A DNA stretch of 64,000 nt from Bacillus sp. NP157 (GCA_018889975.1 CP076546.1:1798001-1862000), one strand, 5' to 3'. Shown: positions 45,105 through 56,083, counted from the first letter of the stretch. The notes: generated by a model from the sequence alone, not told the origin. A program made the numbers and translations.

Positions 45105-46768
45105 AGCGCCACGGTCGGGAAGATGCCGCAGACGCGCTCGATCCGGTCTTCCGGCACCGCGGCGGAGAACAAATAACCCTGTAGCTCATCGCAGCCCGCT
45201 TCGCGCAGGAACTGCCGCTGCGCTTCGGTTTCCACGCCTTCGGCCACCACCGACAACCCCAGCGCCGCCCCCAGGTTGGAGACCGCACGCACGATCGCCG
45301 CGGAATCCTCGGCCAGCGGCGCCATCTGCACGAACGAGCGATCGATCTTGACCTTGTCGACGTCGAGATCCTTCAGCAGGGTGAGGCTGGAATAGCCGGT
45401 GCCGAAGTCGTCGAGCGAGATCCGCACCCCCGCCTTGCGCAGCCGCTTGAGCAGGCGCACGGCCGCGCCGTCGGCATTGACGATCGCCGTCTCGGTGATC
45501 TCCAGTTCCAGCCGCCGCGGCGGCAAGCCGGTTTCGGCGAGGATCGCGAGCACTGTGTCGGCGAAGCGGTCGTCGCGCAGCTGCACCGCGCTGACGTTCA
45601 CCGCGATGAACAGGTCATCCACGCCCTGCATCCGGGCACAGGCCGTACGCAGCACCCAGTCGCCCAGCCGGCCGATCAGACCCGTTTCCTCGGCCACCGC
45701 GACGAACTGCACGGGCGAGACCACGCCGAGCTTCGGATGTCGCCAGCGGGCCAGCGCTTCCATGCCGATGACCTTGCCATCGCGCGCCTGCACCAGCGGC
45801 TGGTAATGACAGCTGAGGCCCTCGCCGGAATCGAGCGCTTCGGCCAGCGCCATCTCGACCTCGCGGCGATGCGCAAGCGAGGCATCCAGCGCGTCGGTGT
45901 AGAGGACATAGCGGTTGCGCCGCTTCTTCGCTTCGTAGAGGGCGCTGTCGGCCTTGCGGGCCATCTCGCCGGACGCGACCGCATCCTTGCCCAGCGGCAC
46001 CACGCCGATGGAGGTGCCGACGAAGGCACGCGCGGTCATGGCATCGAAGGGCGTCGCCGCCAGCGAGAGGATCTGCTCGGCCAGGCCATGGACGTCGAGG
46101 TCGCCACTGTCTTCGACCAGCACCGCGAACTCGTCGCCACCGATCCGGGCGACGACGTCGTTCGGTCCGATCGCCTGGCGCAGGCGCTGGCCGAACTGCA
46201 CCAGCAGCTCGTCGCCGACCAGGTGGCCGAAGGTGTCGTTGACCTTTTTGAAGCCGTCCAGGTCCAGATAAAACAGGGCTGCGCGCGACGTGCCCTCGGC
46301 GGCGCGCGCCACAGCGGTATCCAGCCGGCTGAATAGGGCCGTGCGATTGGACAGGCCGGTCAGCGCATCGTGGCAAGCCAGCCAGCGGACGTGGGCCTCG
46401 GTCTCGCGCAGCTCGCTGATGTCGGTGACCGAAGCCAGCACATGCGGCTGGCCCTCCAGCTCGATGCAGGTCTTGCGGGTCAGCAGGGTGCGCGCCCGAC
46501 CGACGAGGTCGTAAACCGATTCCTCGGTTTCGACCACCTCGTGTCCACGCAGGGCCGCGTCGTCGCCGTGGGCGAAGCGTTCGGCCTGCTCGGCCGGGAA
46601 CAGCTCGGCGTCGGTCTTGCCGATCACGTCGTCCGGCTGGATGCCGAAGTACTCGCAGCCGATCCGGTTGACGAACACCCAGCGGTGTTCCGCATCGCGC
46701 ACGAACATCGCCGTGGGCATCAGCTCCAGCACTTTCGACCAGCCAGCAAGGTCCTGGATCACGCGCAC
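45089..46768 (-). CDS. PAS-GGDEF-EAL c-di-GMP protein
   Basis: This 559-residue cytosolic protein has a PAS domain (residues about 12-130, [26 protein letters not shown]), a GGDEF domain with [14 protein letters not shown] and [14 protein letters not shown], then an EAL domain with [21 protein letters not shown] and [11 protein letters not shown]. Both catalytic motifs look complete, so net direction depends on the PAS signal. The start is GTG at 46768. It has no obvious operon partner. Confidence 0.93.
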   Translation of the reverse strand: MRVIQDLAGWSKVLELMPTAMFVRDAEHRWVFVNRIGCEYFGIQPDDVIGKTDAELFPAEQAERFAHGDDAALRGHEVVETEESVYDLVGRARTLLTRKTCIELEGQPHVLASVTDISELRETEAHVRWLACHDALTGLSNRTALFSRLDTAVARAAEGTSRAALFYLDLDGFKKVNDTFGHLVGDELLVQFGQRLRQAIGPNDVVARIGGDEFAVLVEDSGDLDVHGLAEQILSLAATPFDAMTARAFVGTSIGVVPLGKDAVASGEMARKADSALYEAKKRRNRYVLYTDALDASLAHRREVEMALAEALDSGEGLSCHYQPLVQARDGKVIGMEALARWRHPKLGVVSPVQFVAVAEETGLIGRLGDWVLRTACARMQGVDDLFIAVNVSAVQLRDDRFADTVLAILAETGLPPRRLELEITETAIVNADGAAVRLLKRLRKAGVRISLDDFGTGYSSLTLLKDLDVDKVKIDRSFVQMAPLAEDSAAIVRAVSNLGAALGLSVVAEGVETEAQRQFLREAGCDELQGYLFSAAVPEDRIERVCGIFPTVALHSAG

Positions 46769-46880
46769 TCCCTACGACGGATGTGACGTCCAATCTGCGA
46801 CCCGCGTCGTGACGCGGGTGTGTGTATGGACGTTTATCCTCGGGACGGCATGAGGGAGATGCACAAAGTCGGCAAGGGCG

Positions 46881-49217
46881 TTACTTGAGCGGCACGGTCA
46901 CCGTGGGTTCGCCTACCCGTACCTTGGCCGAGCCCGGCGGGTTGTTGAGCACCGGACGCAGTGATTCGAATTTTTGCTGGTATTCGTCGGTGACCTGCTT
47001 GGCTTCTTCGCCGTTCGTGATGACCTTCGGCGTGATCAGCACGAGCAGCTCGGTGCGGTCCTTGCCACGGGTTGTCTGGCCAAACAGACGGCCGAAGATC
47101 GGAATGCGGTTGAGCCCCGGGATGCCCGTGTCGGTGACGTTGTCGGTCTGGCGGATCAGGCCGCCGAGCAGCACGGTCTGCCCACTCTGCACGGCCACCT
47201 GGGTTGCCACGTTGCGCTGGGCGATCGGGAAGTTTCCGCTAGTGTCTTTTGCACCCGGCGTGCTCACCGTCTGGTCGATATTCATGTAGACCAGGCCACC
47301 CGGATTGACGCGCGGCCGCACGTTGAGGATCACGCCGGTATCGAGGTACTGGACCTGACCGTAGGTGTTGTCGGTATTGGCGTTGGTGTTGATGTAGGTC
47401 TGCGTGACGGGCACCTGGTCGCCGACCTGGATGTGCGCCTTCTGGTTGTTCAACACCACCAGCGACGGCGCCGACAAGGTCTTGGTATTCCCGTTGGTTT
47501 CCATCGCACGGATGGCGACCGCGAGGTTGTTGTTCACGAACGAGTAGAAGAAGGTGTCGGTGGTGGGGTTGTAGGTATTGCCGCCGTAACCGAGTGCCCA
47601 CTGCTGCTTGTTGCCCGGCTGGCCCACCGAACCGTTGGTGCCGCCGACCAGGCCTTCCAGGTACCACTGCACGCCGAACTGGAAGTCACCGGTGAGGCGA
47701 ACTTCGAGGATGCGGGTCTCGATCTGCACCTGCAGGGGCACGGCGTCGAGGCGCTTGATCGCCGACTGAATCTCCGCCCACTGCGACGGACGTGCACGGA
47801 CCATCAACTGGTTATTGGTGTCCACCGAGGTGATGCGCACGCCGTCGTCGGTGGTGACGCCACCGCTGTGCTGGCGGCGCGACGACGAATCGTCGCCGAG
47901 GGAATTGCCGCCGCCCGACATGCCATTGCTGCCGAAACTGGAGCCACTGCCGCCAAGCGAGCCCGTGCTGCCATTCGACAGCGAACTGCCACTGTTGAAG
48001 TAGCCACTGTTGGTGGTCGAACCGCTGTTACCAAACCCGCCGGTCGTACTGCCCAGCCCTGAACCGCCGCGGTTGCCGAGGTCGCTATCGCCGCCACCGA
48101 GGGTGCCGGAGCTGAGGCCGGGGCCGACGCGACCACCGCGGTCGCTGGAGCTGCCGCCACCAGAGCCGCCGCCGTAGATGTCGGAAAGGTAGTCGGCAAG
48201 GTCGGACGCCTGGACGTTGACCACGTCGTAGACGTACAGCTGCGGCTCGTTGCCGCCGCCGTGGTCGATGCGGTCGATCCAGCCCTTCACTTCCTCCAGG
48301 TACTGCGCCTGTGGGCTGATCACCACCAGCGAATTGGTCCGTTCGATCGGGATGAAACGCAGCATGCCGGCCATGGGCGTGTTGCCCTTGTCGCCGAAGA
48401 TGCCGTCGAGCTTGGTGGTGAGGTCCTTGACGTCGGCACGCTGCAGGCTGAATACGCCGACGGACATGCCGCGCAGCCAGTCGACGTCGAAAGTCTTTAC
48501 CGTGCGTGCGTAGTTGTCGAGCTCGCTGCTGGTGCCGGCCATGACCAGCACGTTGCGCGTCGGGTCGGCTAGCAGGGTCGCGTCAGCGCGGGCGAACGGC
48601 TTGATCAGCTTCTGCATCTCGGTGGCCGAGATGAAATGCAGCGGGAACAGGCGAGCCTGCAGGCCGCCCGGGGGGGCGACGGCGCCGATGCTGGGCACCA
48701 CGTTGCCGGCGACGGCGTCCTTGGCCGGCATCACCACGTAACGGCCATTGCTGCGGACCAGGGCATTGCCCGTCCAGGACAGCAGGGTCTCGAGGATCGG
48801 CAGGGCCTGCTCGGCCGTGACCGGCTGGGAGGTGGAGAACGACACGTTGCCCTGGACGCCCGGGACGATCGAGTAGTTCTCATGCAGCAGGTCGCCCAGG
48901 ATGGCTTTCACCACGGACTCGACCGGCTGGTTCTCGAAATTGAAGGTGACGCTGCCCTGGCCTTCGGCCACCGGCTTGGGCTTGGCGAGGCCGACGGCCT
49001 TGACGAACTCGCCCGTCCCCGTGGTGATCTGGGCGGGGCCCACGGCCGTGTTCTGCGGCCCGCTCGGGCCCACGATGGCGGGGCGCGGGGCTGGCTTCTC
49101 GGTACCCGCCAGGGCTTCGCGCTGCAGCACGCCGTCGTCGTCGGGCTTGGGCAGCGTCGAGCATCCGGCAAGCGCTACCGCCAGCGCCGTGGCGCCGATC
49201 AGGGAACTTCTAAGCAT
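46881..49217 (-). CDS. gspD: Type II secretion secretin GspD/XpsD (lipoprotein)
   Basis: The 778-residue protein starts with a lipobox (LAVALAGC). N-terminal secretin domains follow: FNFENQPVESVVKAILGDLLHENYSIV, AQYLEEVKGWIDRID. A Gly/Ser/Asn-rich insert of about 110 residues (TLGGGDSDLGNRGG and GSLGGSGSSFGSNG) precedes the N3/secretin core, whose signature VPVTQTYINTN...QVQYLDTGVILNVRPRVNPGG...VLLGGLIRQTDN is intact. It forms the outer-membrane pore. No other gsp genes lie in the window, so the secretin is unlinked from the rest here. Confidence 0.92.
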   Translation of the reverse strand: MLRSSLIGATALAVALAGCSTLPKPDDDGVLQREALAGTEKPAPRPAIVGPSGPQNTAVGPAQITTGTGEFVKAVGLAKPKPVAEGQGSVTFNFENQPVESVVKAILGDLLHENYSIVPGVQGNVSFSTSQPVTAEQALPILETLLSWTGNALVRSNGRYVVMPAKDAVAGNVVPSIGAVAPPGGLQARLFPLHFISATEMQKLIKPFARADATLLADPTRNVLVMAGTSSELDNYARTVKTFDVDWLRGMSVGVFSLQRADVKDLTTKLDGIFGDKGNTPMAGMLRFIPIERTNSLVVISPQAQYLEEVKGWIDRIDHGGGNEPQLYVYDVVNVQASDLADYLSDIYGGGSGGGSSSDRGGRVGPGLSSGTLGGGDSDLGNRGGSGLGSTTGGFGNSGSTTNSGYFNSGSSLSNGSTGSLGGSGSSFGSNGMSGGGNSLGDDSSSRRQHSGGVTTDDGVRITSVDTNNQLMVRARPSQWAEIQSAIKRLDAVPLQVQIETRILEVRLTGDFQFGVQWYLEGLVGGTNGSVGQPGNKQQWALGYGGNTYNPTTDTFFYSFVNNNLAVAIRAMETNGNTKTLSAPSLVVLNNQKAHIQVGDQVPVTQTYINTNANTDNTYGQVQYLDTGVILNVRPRVNPGGLVYMNIDQTVSTPGAKDTSGNFPIAQRNVATQVAVQSGQTVLLGGLIRQTDNVTDTGIPGLNRIPIFGRLFGQTTRGKDRTELLVLITPKVITNGEEAKQVTDEYQQKFESLRPVLNNPPGSAKVRVGEPTVTVPLK

Positions 49218-49374
49218 GGAACAACGTACTCCCTCGTTGGACTTTTCGGCTTCTGACGCCCAGGAGGCCGGCCGATTCGCCCAACTCTATAGGGAGGTTC
49301 CCATCAAACGCTAGCGTGCGGCTGTCACAATGCGACAGCCGCCCACTATTCCCTTCGTAAGAAATCGCCTCTGT

Positions 49375-50796
<1,422 letters not shown>

Positions 50797-51035
50797 GGGT
50801 GCGCTCCGGTGGGGGGAATGAGGGGGATGGTAGGGCGAGGCCGGTTTGGGGGGCTTGGGGAAAAGCGTTGAGAGTCCTTCCTGCCTTTCCGCATTGCAGC
50901 AACTTCACCCTCCATCAACCGCCTTGCTACTCCGACCGCCACCCTGCCCTTTCGTACAGCGACGTTACGTGATGGCGGTCGGCTATGATGTTTGGCGAAC
51001 CGGCGGCCGGTCCGCCTTGATAGAAGTGGGTACGC

Positions 51036-51734
51036 ATGAAAGACAAGCGCGTGGCCTCCGCCCGGGAGGCGCTGGCAGGGCTCGTGGCGGACGGGCAGAT
51101 CGTCGCCGTGGGTGGCTTCGGCCTCTGTGGCATTCCGGAGCTGCTGATCGAAGCGCTGCGGGATTCGGGCGTGAAGAATCTCACCGCCGTTTCCAACAAT
51201 GCCGGCATCGACGGCGTGGGCCTGGGCCTGCTGCTGGCCACCCGGCAGATCCGCAAGATGGTCTCGTCCTACGTGGGTGAGAACAAGGAGTTCGAACGGC
51301 AGTACCTGGCCGGTGAACTCGAGGTGGAATTCACCCCGCAGGGCACGCTGGCGGAGAAGCTGCGCGCGGGTGGCGCGGGCATCCCGGCGTTCTACACGCG
51401 CACCGGCTATGGCACGCAGGTGGCCGAAGGCAAGGAAACGCGTGAGTTCGACGGGCAGATGTACGTGATGGAGCGCTCCATCGTCGCCGACGTGGCGCTG
51501 GTCAAGGCGTGGAAGGCCGACCCGTCGGGCAACCTGGTGTTCCGCAAGACGGCACGCAACTTCAACCCGATGGCCGCGACGGCCGGCAAGGTCTGCGTGG
51601 CCGAAGTGGAGATCATGGTCGAGGTCGGCGAGCTCGATCCGGACCAGGTCCATACGCCGGGCATCTACGTCGACCGCATCGTGCACAATCCCGCGCCGTC
51701 CAAGCGCATCGAACAGCGCACCGTGCGCGCCTGA
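51036..51734 (+). CDS. scoA: 3-oxoacid CoA-transferase subunit A
   Basis: The 232-residue protein carries [22 protein letters not shown], the [16 protein letters not shown] segment and [22 protein letters not shown], all typical of subunit A. With subunit B it moves CoA between succinate and acetoacetate or other 3-oxoacids, a step in ketone and branched-chain acid catabolism. Subunit B starts 10 nt after its stop. The ATG at 51036 fits the family start ([13 protein letters not shown]). Confidence 0.93.
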   Translation: MKDKRVASAREALAGLVADGQIVAVGGFGLCGIPELLIEALRDSGVKNLTAVSNNAGIDGVGLGLLLATRQIRKMVSSYVGENKEFERQYLAGELEVEFTPQGTLAEKLRAGGAGIPAFYTRTGYGTQVAEGKETREFDGQMYVMERSIVADVALVKAWKADPSGNLVFRKTARNFNPMAATAGKVCVAEVEIMVEVGELDPDQVHTPGIYVDRIVHNPAPSKRIEQRTVRA

Positions 51735-51744
51735 GGAGAACACC

Positions 51745-52380
51745 ATGGCCTGGACTCGTGAACAGATGGCGCAGCGCGCCGCCAGGGAGCTCTCCGACGG
51801 CGACTACGTCAACCTCGGCATCGGCCTGCCCACGCTGGTGGCCAACCACCTGCCGGACGGCGTCGACGTGTGGCTGCAGTCGGAAAACGGCTTGCTCGGG
51901 ATCGGCCCCTTCCCCACCGAGGATGAAGTGGACGCCGACCTGATCAACGCCGGCAAGCAGACCGTCACCGCACGCCAGGGCGCGTCGTATTTCTCCAGCG
52001 CGGATTCGTTCGCGATGATCCGCGGCGGCCACATCGACATCTCCATCCTCGGCGCCATGCAGGTCACCTGCGAGGGCGACATCGCCAACTGGATGGTGCC
52101 CGGCAAGATGGTCAAGGGCATGGGCGGTGCGATGGACCTCGTCGCGGGCGTGAAGCGCGTCGTCGTGGTCATGGAACACACCGCGAAAGACGGCGGCCAC
52201 AAGATCCTCGGCGAATGCACCCTGCCGCTCACCGGCAAGGGCGTGGTCGACCGGATCATCACCGAGCTGGGCGTGTTCGACGTGACCCCGGGTGGGCTGG
52301 AGCTGATCGAGCTGGCGCCGGACGTGGACGTTGCGACGGTGACCGCGGCGACGGGGTGTGGGTTTACCGCGAAGGTTTGA
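51745..52380 (+). CDS. scoB: 3-oxoacid CoA-transferase subunit B
   Basis: The 211-residue subunit carries the catalytic Glu in [14 protein letters not shown], preceded by [18 protein letters not shown]. The C-terminal [14 protein letters not shown] is also characteristic. A strong GAGGAGAAC site precedes the ATG. The two genes form a clean two-gene operon; a LysR gene follows in the same direction 364 nt further on, after REPs and a small RNA candidate on the opposite strand. Confidence 0.94.
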   Translation: MAWTREQMAQRAARELSDGDYVNLGIGLPTLVANHLPDGVDVWLQSENGLLGIGPFPTEDEVDADLINAGKQTVTARQGASYFSSADSFAMIRGGHIDISILGAMQVTCEGDIANWMVPGKMVKGMGGAMDLVAGVKRVVVVMEHTAKDGGHKILGECTLPLTGKGVVDRIITELGVFDVTPGGLELIELAPDVDVATVTAATGCGFTAKV

Positions 52381-52414
52381 GTTTGGGCATGGGGTGGCCT
52401 GAGGCAGGCTGGGA

Positions 52415-52475
52415 TCGCGCGCGGGCGCGCTCCTACAAGGGTGCCGCACCCCTGTAGGAGCGCGCCCGCGCGCGA
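52415..52475. repeat. REP inverted pair downstream of scoB
   Basis: REPs at 52415-52436 (minus) and 52454-52475 (plus) carry G instead of A at the loop (CGCGCGGGCGCGC and its mate), so the pair shares the same variant. They lie between scoB and the terminator of the minus-strand small RNA candidate. Confidence 0.88.
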
Positions 52476-52508
52476 TGCTCTCCCCCAATATCCCCAACGA
52501 CTCCCAAC

Positions 52509-52672
52509 AAAAAAGCCCCGACCAACCGGCCGGGGCTTCGAAAAGAAAGTCGCTCCGCAGAGGACGCCTCGGTATGGGCCTCGGGGGGGAGGTAGGCCAA
52601 AATACCGGGATATAGCGTCGATACGGAGCGAGGGGCACTACCGACCCAGGGGGAGGGGTTGGTGGTAGGCCG
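52509..52672 (-). ncRNA. Candidate small RNA with two C-rich anti-SD loops
   Basis: Read on the minus strand from about 52672, a hairpin CTACC...GGTAG (52638-52668) with inner AACCC/GGGT exposes CUCCCCCU. A second two-tiered hairpin CGGTAT/ATACCG plus GGCCT/AGGCC (52570-52607) exposes ACCUCCCCCCCG, which contains the exact complement of the ribosome-binding consensus. A GC-rich terminator hairpin (52513-52538) then six U end it. A promoter is visible upstream. No protein is encoded. C-rich loop sRNAs such as Xanthomonas sX13 act this way, but homology is not shown. Confidence 0.7.
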
Positions 52673-52678
52673 AGACGA

Positions 52679-52708
52679 ATCATAGATTTCCTAGGAAATG
52701 TTCGCCAA
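52679..52708 (-). promoter_or_regulatory. Promoter of the small RNA with a palindromic site in its spacer
   Basis: On the minus strand TTGGCG (52703-52708) and TATGAT (52679-52684) are separated by 18 nt. The spacer contains the perfect palindrome ATTTCCTAGGAAAT (52686-52699), well placed for a repressor. The predicted start is about 52672, right before the first hairpin. The LysR start codon lies 36 nt beyond the -35 on the other strand. Confidence 0.6.
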
Positions 52709-52744
52709 TATATCTTTCAGCGTAAACTTATACGAAAAACGACT

Positions 52745-53659
52745 ATGTTTGACTTGCGCCAGCTGCGCTACTTCGTGGAAGTCGCCGAGACCCTGAGCTT
52801 CACCCAGGCGGCGCAGCGACTGCATATTTCGCAGCCGCCTCTTTCCCAGCAAATCCAGGCACTTGAGGCCGATCTAGGGGTGCGCCTGCTGGACCGGAAC
52901 CGGCGCCGCGTGGCGCTGACCGAACCCGGCCGGATCTTCCTCATCGAGGCCAAGGCGATCCTCGCCCGGGCCGAGAAGGCGCGCACGGTGGTCACCGAGG
53001 CCGCGGCGGGTTTCACCGGCCAGCTGCGCCTGGCCTACGCCACGTCCGTATCGTTCCACCGCGCCCTTCCCGAAACGCTGCTGCGCTTCTCCCACGCCGC
53101 CCCCGGCGTCAGCCTGCACCTGGTCGAGATGCCCACCGGCGCCCAGTACGACGCCATGCTGAGCGGCCAGATCGACGTCGGCCTGCTGCGCGCCCCGCCC
53201 GCCGGCGTGGCCAATGCGCGCCAGCTCAACATGGAAGTGATCGACCAGGAGCCGCTGGTGCTCGCCCTGCCCTCGGACCATCGGCTGGCCAAACGCGAGT
53301 CGGTCACCATGGCCGAACTGGCCCACGAGCGCTTCGTCGCCCCGCCGCGGACCCAGGCCGCGACCCTGATCGACCGGCTGAACATGCTGGCGAACAAGGC
53401 CGGCTTCCGGATGAACATCCGCCAGGAAGCCCAGCAGATCCCCTCGCTGCTCCCCTTGGTGGCGGCCGGCCTGGGCGTCGCCCTCGTGCCCGGCTCCCTG
53501 CGCGCCGTGAGCCTGGAAAAGGTCGCGTTCGTGCGCCTGGACGACCCGGAGGCCACGCTGTTGCTTGCGGTGGGCTGGCGCGTCGATAATACGAGCCCCG
53601 TGCTGGAAAGCTTCCTGCGCACGGTCCGCGAAGCCCGCGCCCGCCTGGGCCTGGGCTGA
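52745..53659 (+). CDS. LysR-family transcriptional regulator
   Basis: The 304-residue regulator has an N-terminal winged helix (MFDLRQLRYFVEVAETLSFTQAAQRLHISQPPLSQQIQALE) and a periplasmic-binding-protein-like effector domain (FTGQLRLAYATSVSFHRALP to FLRTVREARARLG). The N-terminus resembles the BenM/CatM/CbbR side of the family. Its target is unknown; the adjacent scoAB operon and the divergent small RNA are candidates by position, though the spacing to scoAB is unusual because it lies downstream of it in the same direction. Confidence 0.92.
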   Translation: MFDLRQLRYFVEVAETLSFTQAAQRLHISQPPLSQQIQALEADLGVRLLDRNRRRVALTEPGRIFLIEAKAILARAEKARTVVTEAAAGFTGQLRLAYATSVSFHRALPETLLRFSHAAPGVSLHLVEMPTGAQYDAMLSGQIDVGLLRAPPAGVANARQLNMEVIDQEPLVLALPSDHRLAKRESVTMAELAHERFVAPPRTQAATLIDRLNMLANKAGFRMNIRQEAQQIPSLLPLVAAGLGVALVPGSLRAVSLEKVAFVRLDDPEATLLLAVGWRVDNTSPVLESFLRTVREARARLGLG

Positions 53660-53680
53660 AACATCAGTCGATTCCGGCGC

Positions 53681-53709
53681 TTGCGTAATGCGGGCGGGAT
53701 CGCTACAAT
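53681..53709 (+). promoter_or_regulatory. Sigma-70 promoter of the L36 gene
   Basis: TTGCGT (53681-53686), a 17-nt spacer, then TACAAT (53704-53709) give a strong consensus promoter 40 nt upstream of the GTG start. Confidence 0.75.
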
Positions 53710-53748
53710 TCCGTTTTTCCCGTCTGTCATTTGTATCAGGAGCTGGCC

Positions 53749-53874
53749 GTGAAGGTGCTTTCTTCTTTGAAGTCCGCGAAGTCGCGTCACCGTGACTGCA
53801 AAGTCGTCCGCCGTCGCGGCAAGGTGTTCGTGATCTGCAAGTCGAACCCGCGTTTCAAGGCCCGTCAGCGCTAA
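53749..53874 (+). CDS. rpmJ: Ribosomal protein L36, type B (YkgO-like)
   Basis: The 41-residue protein [41 protein letters not shown] is a near-complete match to the zinc-independent L36 paralog: it keeps only two cysteines instead of the four-residue zinc set. It starts with GTG after CAGGAG. Such copies are often used when zinc is scarce, but here the gene has a strong constitutive-looking promoter and its own terminator, so it may be the only L36 in the cell. Confidence 0.93.
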   Translation: MKVLSSLKSAKSRHRDCKVVRRRGKVFVICKSNPRFKARQR

Positions 53875-53895
53875 TTGCAGCCGCGATGGGTTAAG

Positions 53896-53923
53896 AAAAA
53901 GGCCGCGAAAGCGGCCTTTTTAT
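53896..53923 (+). terminator. Intrinsic terminator of the L36 gene
   Basis: A stem AAAAAGGCCGC/GCGGCCTTTTT with a GAAA tetraloop, followed by TATTG. Its A-rich left side also makes it usable for the convergent GGDEF gene ending at 53943. Confidence 0.88.
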
Positions 53924-53942
53924 TGCCCCGGTTTTTAGTGCA

Positions 53943-55760
53943 TCAGCCGCTTGCGGCAACGGGATACGGTGAATCGGGAATATCCCCGCTGTCGCCCATG
54001 AACACGCAATTGCGCCCCGAGCGCTTGGCCCGGTAGAGCGCGCCGTCGGCGACCACCAGCAGCCGGTGTAGCTCGAAGCCGCACTGCAGGGTCGAGGCCA
54101 CGCCGAAGCTCGCCGTGATCACCAGCTCGGGACGGGTCGGCGTGGCCGACGTCGCCGAGATCGACAGGCGTAGCTGCTCTGCGCGGGCGCGGGCCTGGGC
54201 CGGGCTGCAATCGGGCAGCAACACGGCGAATTCCTCGCCGCCGAGGCGTCCGAACACGTCGCAGGCGTGCAGTGCGCGACGACATACATCGCAGGCTCGC
54301 TTCAGCACTTCGTCGCCGGCAGCATGGCCCCACGTATCGTTGACGGTCTTGAAGTGGTCCAGGTCGAACAGGATCAGGCAGGCGCCACGATCCGAGCGCG
54401 CTCCGTAGGCGAGCACGCGCTCGGACTGTTCGACGAAATGCTCGCGATTGCAGATGCCGGTAAGGCCATCGCGCCGCGCAAGCTTCATGAAGCGCAGCTG
54501 CGAGCGACGCAGGCGCAGCACAAGCCACACGATGCCGATCAGGGTCAGCGCCAACACGAAGATGTAGAGGCGGCCGGTTTCCACTTCCTTGCGATCAAGC
54601 GCGTTGGACAGGCGCAGGATCTCATTCTGTTTGTTCAGCGCCTCGACCTCGGCCTTCTTCGCCAGCACCTGCTGGTCCACCACCTGGAAGGCGAGGCTGC
54701 GGGCACTGATGTCGTCGAGGTAAGCCTTGTCGGCGGCCATGTACTGCTCGTGGTAGTCGAGCGCGGCCTGGGCATTGCCGGCGCGCTGCTCCACTTCGTA
54801 CAACACCTTGAAGCCCATGCGCCGCGGGTCGGCGAACTCGTCGCGCACGGCACCGGCGACGGCCGACAGGCCGAAGCGACGTGCGTTGACCAGGTCAGCC
54901 TGCGCAAGGTACGCCGTGGCCAGCAGCGCGTCGAATTCCGCGATCAGCGCCGGGTATTCGGTCGCACGCAGCGCGTCGCGCTGGGGCAGCAACATATCGA
55001 TCACCGCATGCGGCTGGCCTTGCTGCAGGTAGAGCATGGCGATGTCGGCGCGCATGGCTTCGGCGAACACCGTGTCGCCCGTGGACTCGCACGTGGTGAT
55101 CGCGCGCAGGTAAGCCGGATCCACCACGGTGAGCCGGTTCGCCTCGCGGCGGGCGCGCAGCAGGTGCTGCATGCCCTTGCATTCGGTATCGCCCGGCGGC
55201 GGCGACTCGACCATTTCCCGGGCGTAGGCTTCGGCGGTATCGAACTGACCCGCCGAACTGAGCAACTGCGACGCCTCGCCCAGCGCGGCGAAGCGCGCCC
55301 GGCGATCGCGCACGGAGGGCATCAGTTCCTGCAACTGGTTGAGGCGGCGGAAGGCGTCCTCGTAGCGACGGCCCACGCCCAGCAGGTTGACCAGGGTGGC
55401 CAGCGCCCGGAAGCGGACGACCACGTCGGGCGCGGTATCCGCGACGTTATCCAGCAGCTTGCGTGCCACGTCGTGGTCGCCCAGCCACGTCGCGCGCCAT
55501 CCCTGCAGGAACTGCAGGCGCGAACGCTCGACATCGTTGAGCTGTGCGGACATCGGCGCGACGTCGTCGATGATGCGGGTGAAACGCTTGAAGTCGGTGC
55601 CCTTGACCCGATCGGCTTCGTCAAGCTGCTCGGAGGCCTTCGCCGATACGGCGGCCGAGGCCGCTGGCGTGGCACCGGCCGGCGCATCCGCCGCGCAGGC
55701 GACGCCCTGACCCATCCAGGCGATGGCCAACAGGAGGATGCCGTGGCGGAGGCCGCGCAT
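53943..55760 (-). CDS. TPR-sensor diguanylate cyclase
   Basis: The 605-residue protein has a signal peptide (ILLLAIAWMGQGVACAA), a periplasmic TPR-like helical sensor (about residues 40-360), a coiled coil (DQQVLAKKAEVEALNKQNEIL), a membrane helix (IFVLALTLIGIVWLVLRLRR) and a cytoplasmic GGDEF domain with LGGEEFAVLLPD and LFDLDHFKTVNDTWGH. The active site is complete. It is followed 5 nt upstream by a small acidic protein gene on the same strand, so the two are likely cotranscribed. Confidence 0.92.
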   Translation of the reverse strand: MRGLRHGILLLAIAWMGQGVACAADAPAGATPAASAAVSAKASEQLDEADRVKGTDFKRFTRIIDDVAPMSAQLNDVERSRLQFLQGWRATWLGDHDVARKLLDNVADTAPDVVVRFRALATLVNLLGVGRRYEDAFRRLNQLQELMPSVRDRRARFAALGEASQLLSSAGQFDTAEAYAREMVESPPPGDTECKGMQHLLRARREANRLTVVDPAYLRAITTCESTGDTVFAEAMRADIAMLYLQQGQPHAVIDMLLPQRDALRATEYPALIAEFDALLATAYLAQADLVNARRFGLSAVAGAVRDEFADPRRMGFKVLYEVEQRAGNAQAALDYHEQYMAADKAYLDDISARSLAFQVVDQQVLAKKAEVEALNKQNEILRLSNALDRKEVETGRLYIFVLALTLIGIVWLVLRLRRSQLRFMKLARRDGLTGICNREHFVEQSERVLAYGARSDRGACLILFDLDHFKTVNDTWGHAAGDEVLKRACDVCRRALHACDVFGRLGGEEFAVLLPDCSPAQARARAEQLRLSISATSATPTRPELVITASFGVASTLQCGFELHRLLVVADGALYRAKRSGRNCVFMGDSGDIPDSPYPVAASG

Positions 55761-55765
55761 GGGGG

Positions 55766-56083
55766 TCAGCCGCCCTTCTTGCCGGGCGCGGGTGAAGGTG
55801 ACTTGCGCCGCAGCGGGCCACCCTCCTCCTCGTCTTCGTTGTCATCCTCGTCGTCTTCCGGTGCCTCTTCCTCGCGGTCGGGGCCGGGCATCAACGTGGC
55901 GAAATAGATCTTGCCGCCGAGGAGGTCACGCACGGACGCGACATCGCCGCTGGCCAGTGCAGCACGCGTTTCCTCGTCGTCGATCCCCAGCGTGGCCAAC
56001 AGCGCATCACGCTCGGCCGGCGACGCATGTCGCATCGCCGCGTCTTCTCCGACGCGGACGAGAAATTCCATGACGTTGCCCAT
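55766..56083 (-). CDS. Small acidic protein of unknown function, 105 aa
   Basis: The N-terminal two thirds form a helical segment, MGNVMEFLVRVGEDAAMRHASPAERDALLATLGIDDEETRAALASGDVASVRDLLGG, similar in outline to short leader-like helical domains. The C-terminus is a run of Asp/Glu (EDDEDDNEDEEE) then a basic Lys/Arg/Pro tail. A GAGGTG site precedes ATG 56083; ATG 56071 is also possible. It lies 5 nt before the TPR-sensor cyclase gene. I do not recognise the function. Confidence 0.7.
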   Translation of the reverse strand: MGNVMEFLVRVGEDAAMRHASPAERDALLATLGIDDEETRAALASGDVASVRDLLGGKIYFATLMPGPDREEEAPEDDEDDNEDEEEGGPLRRKSPSPAPGKKGG

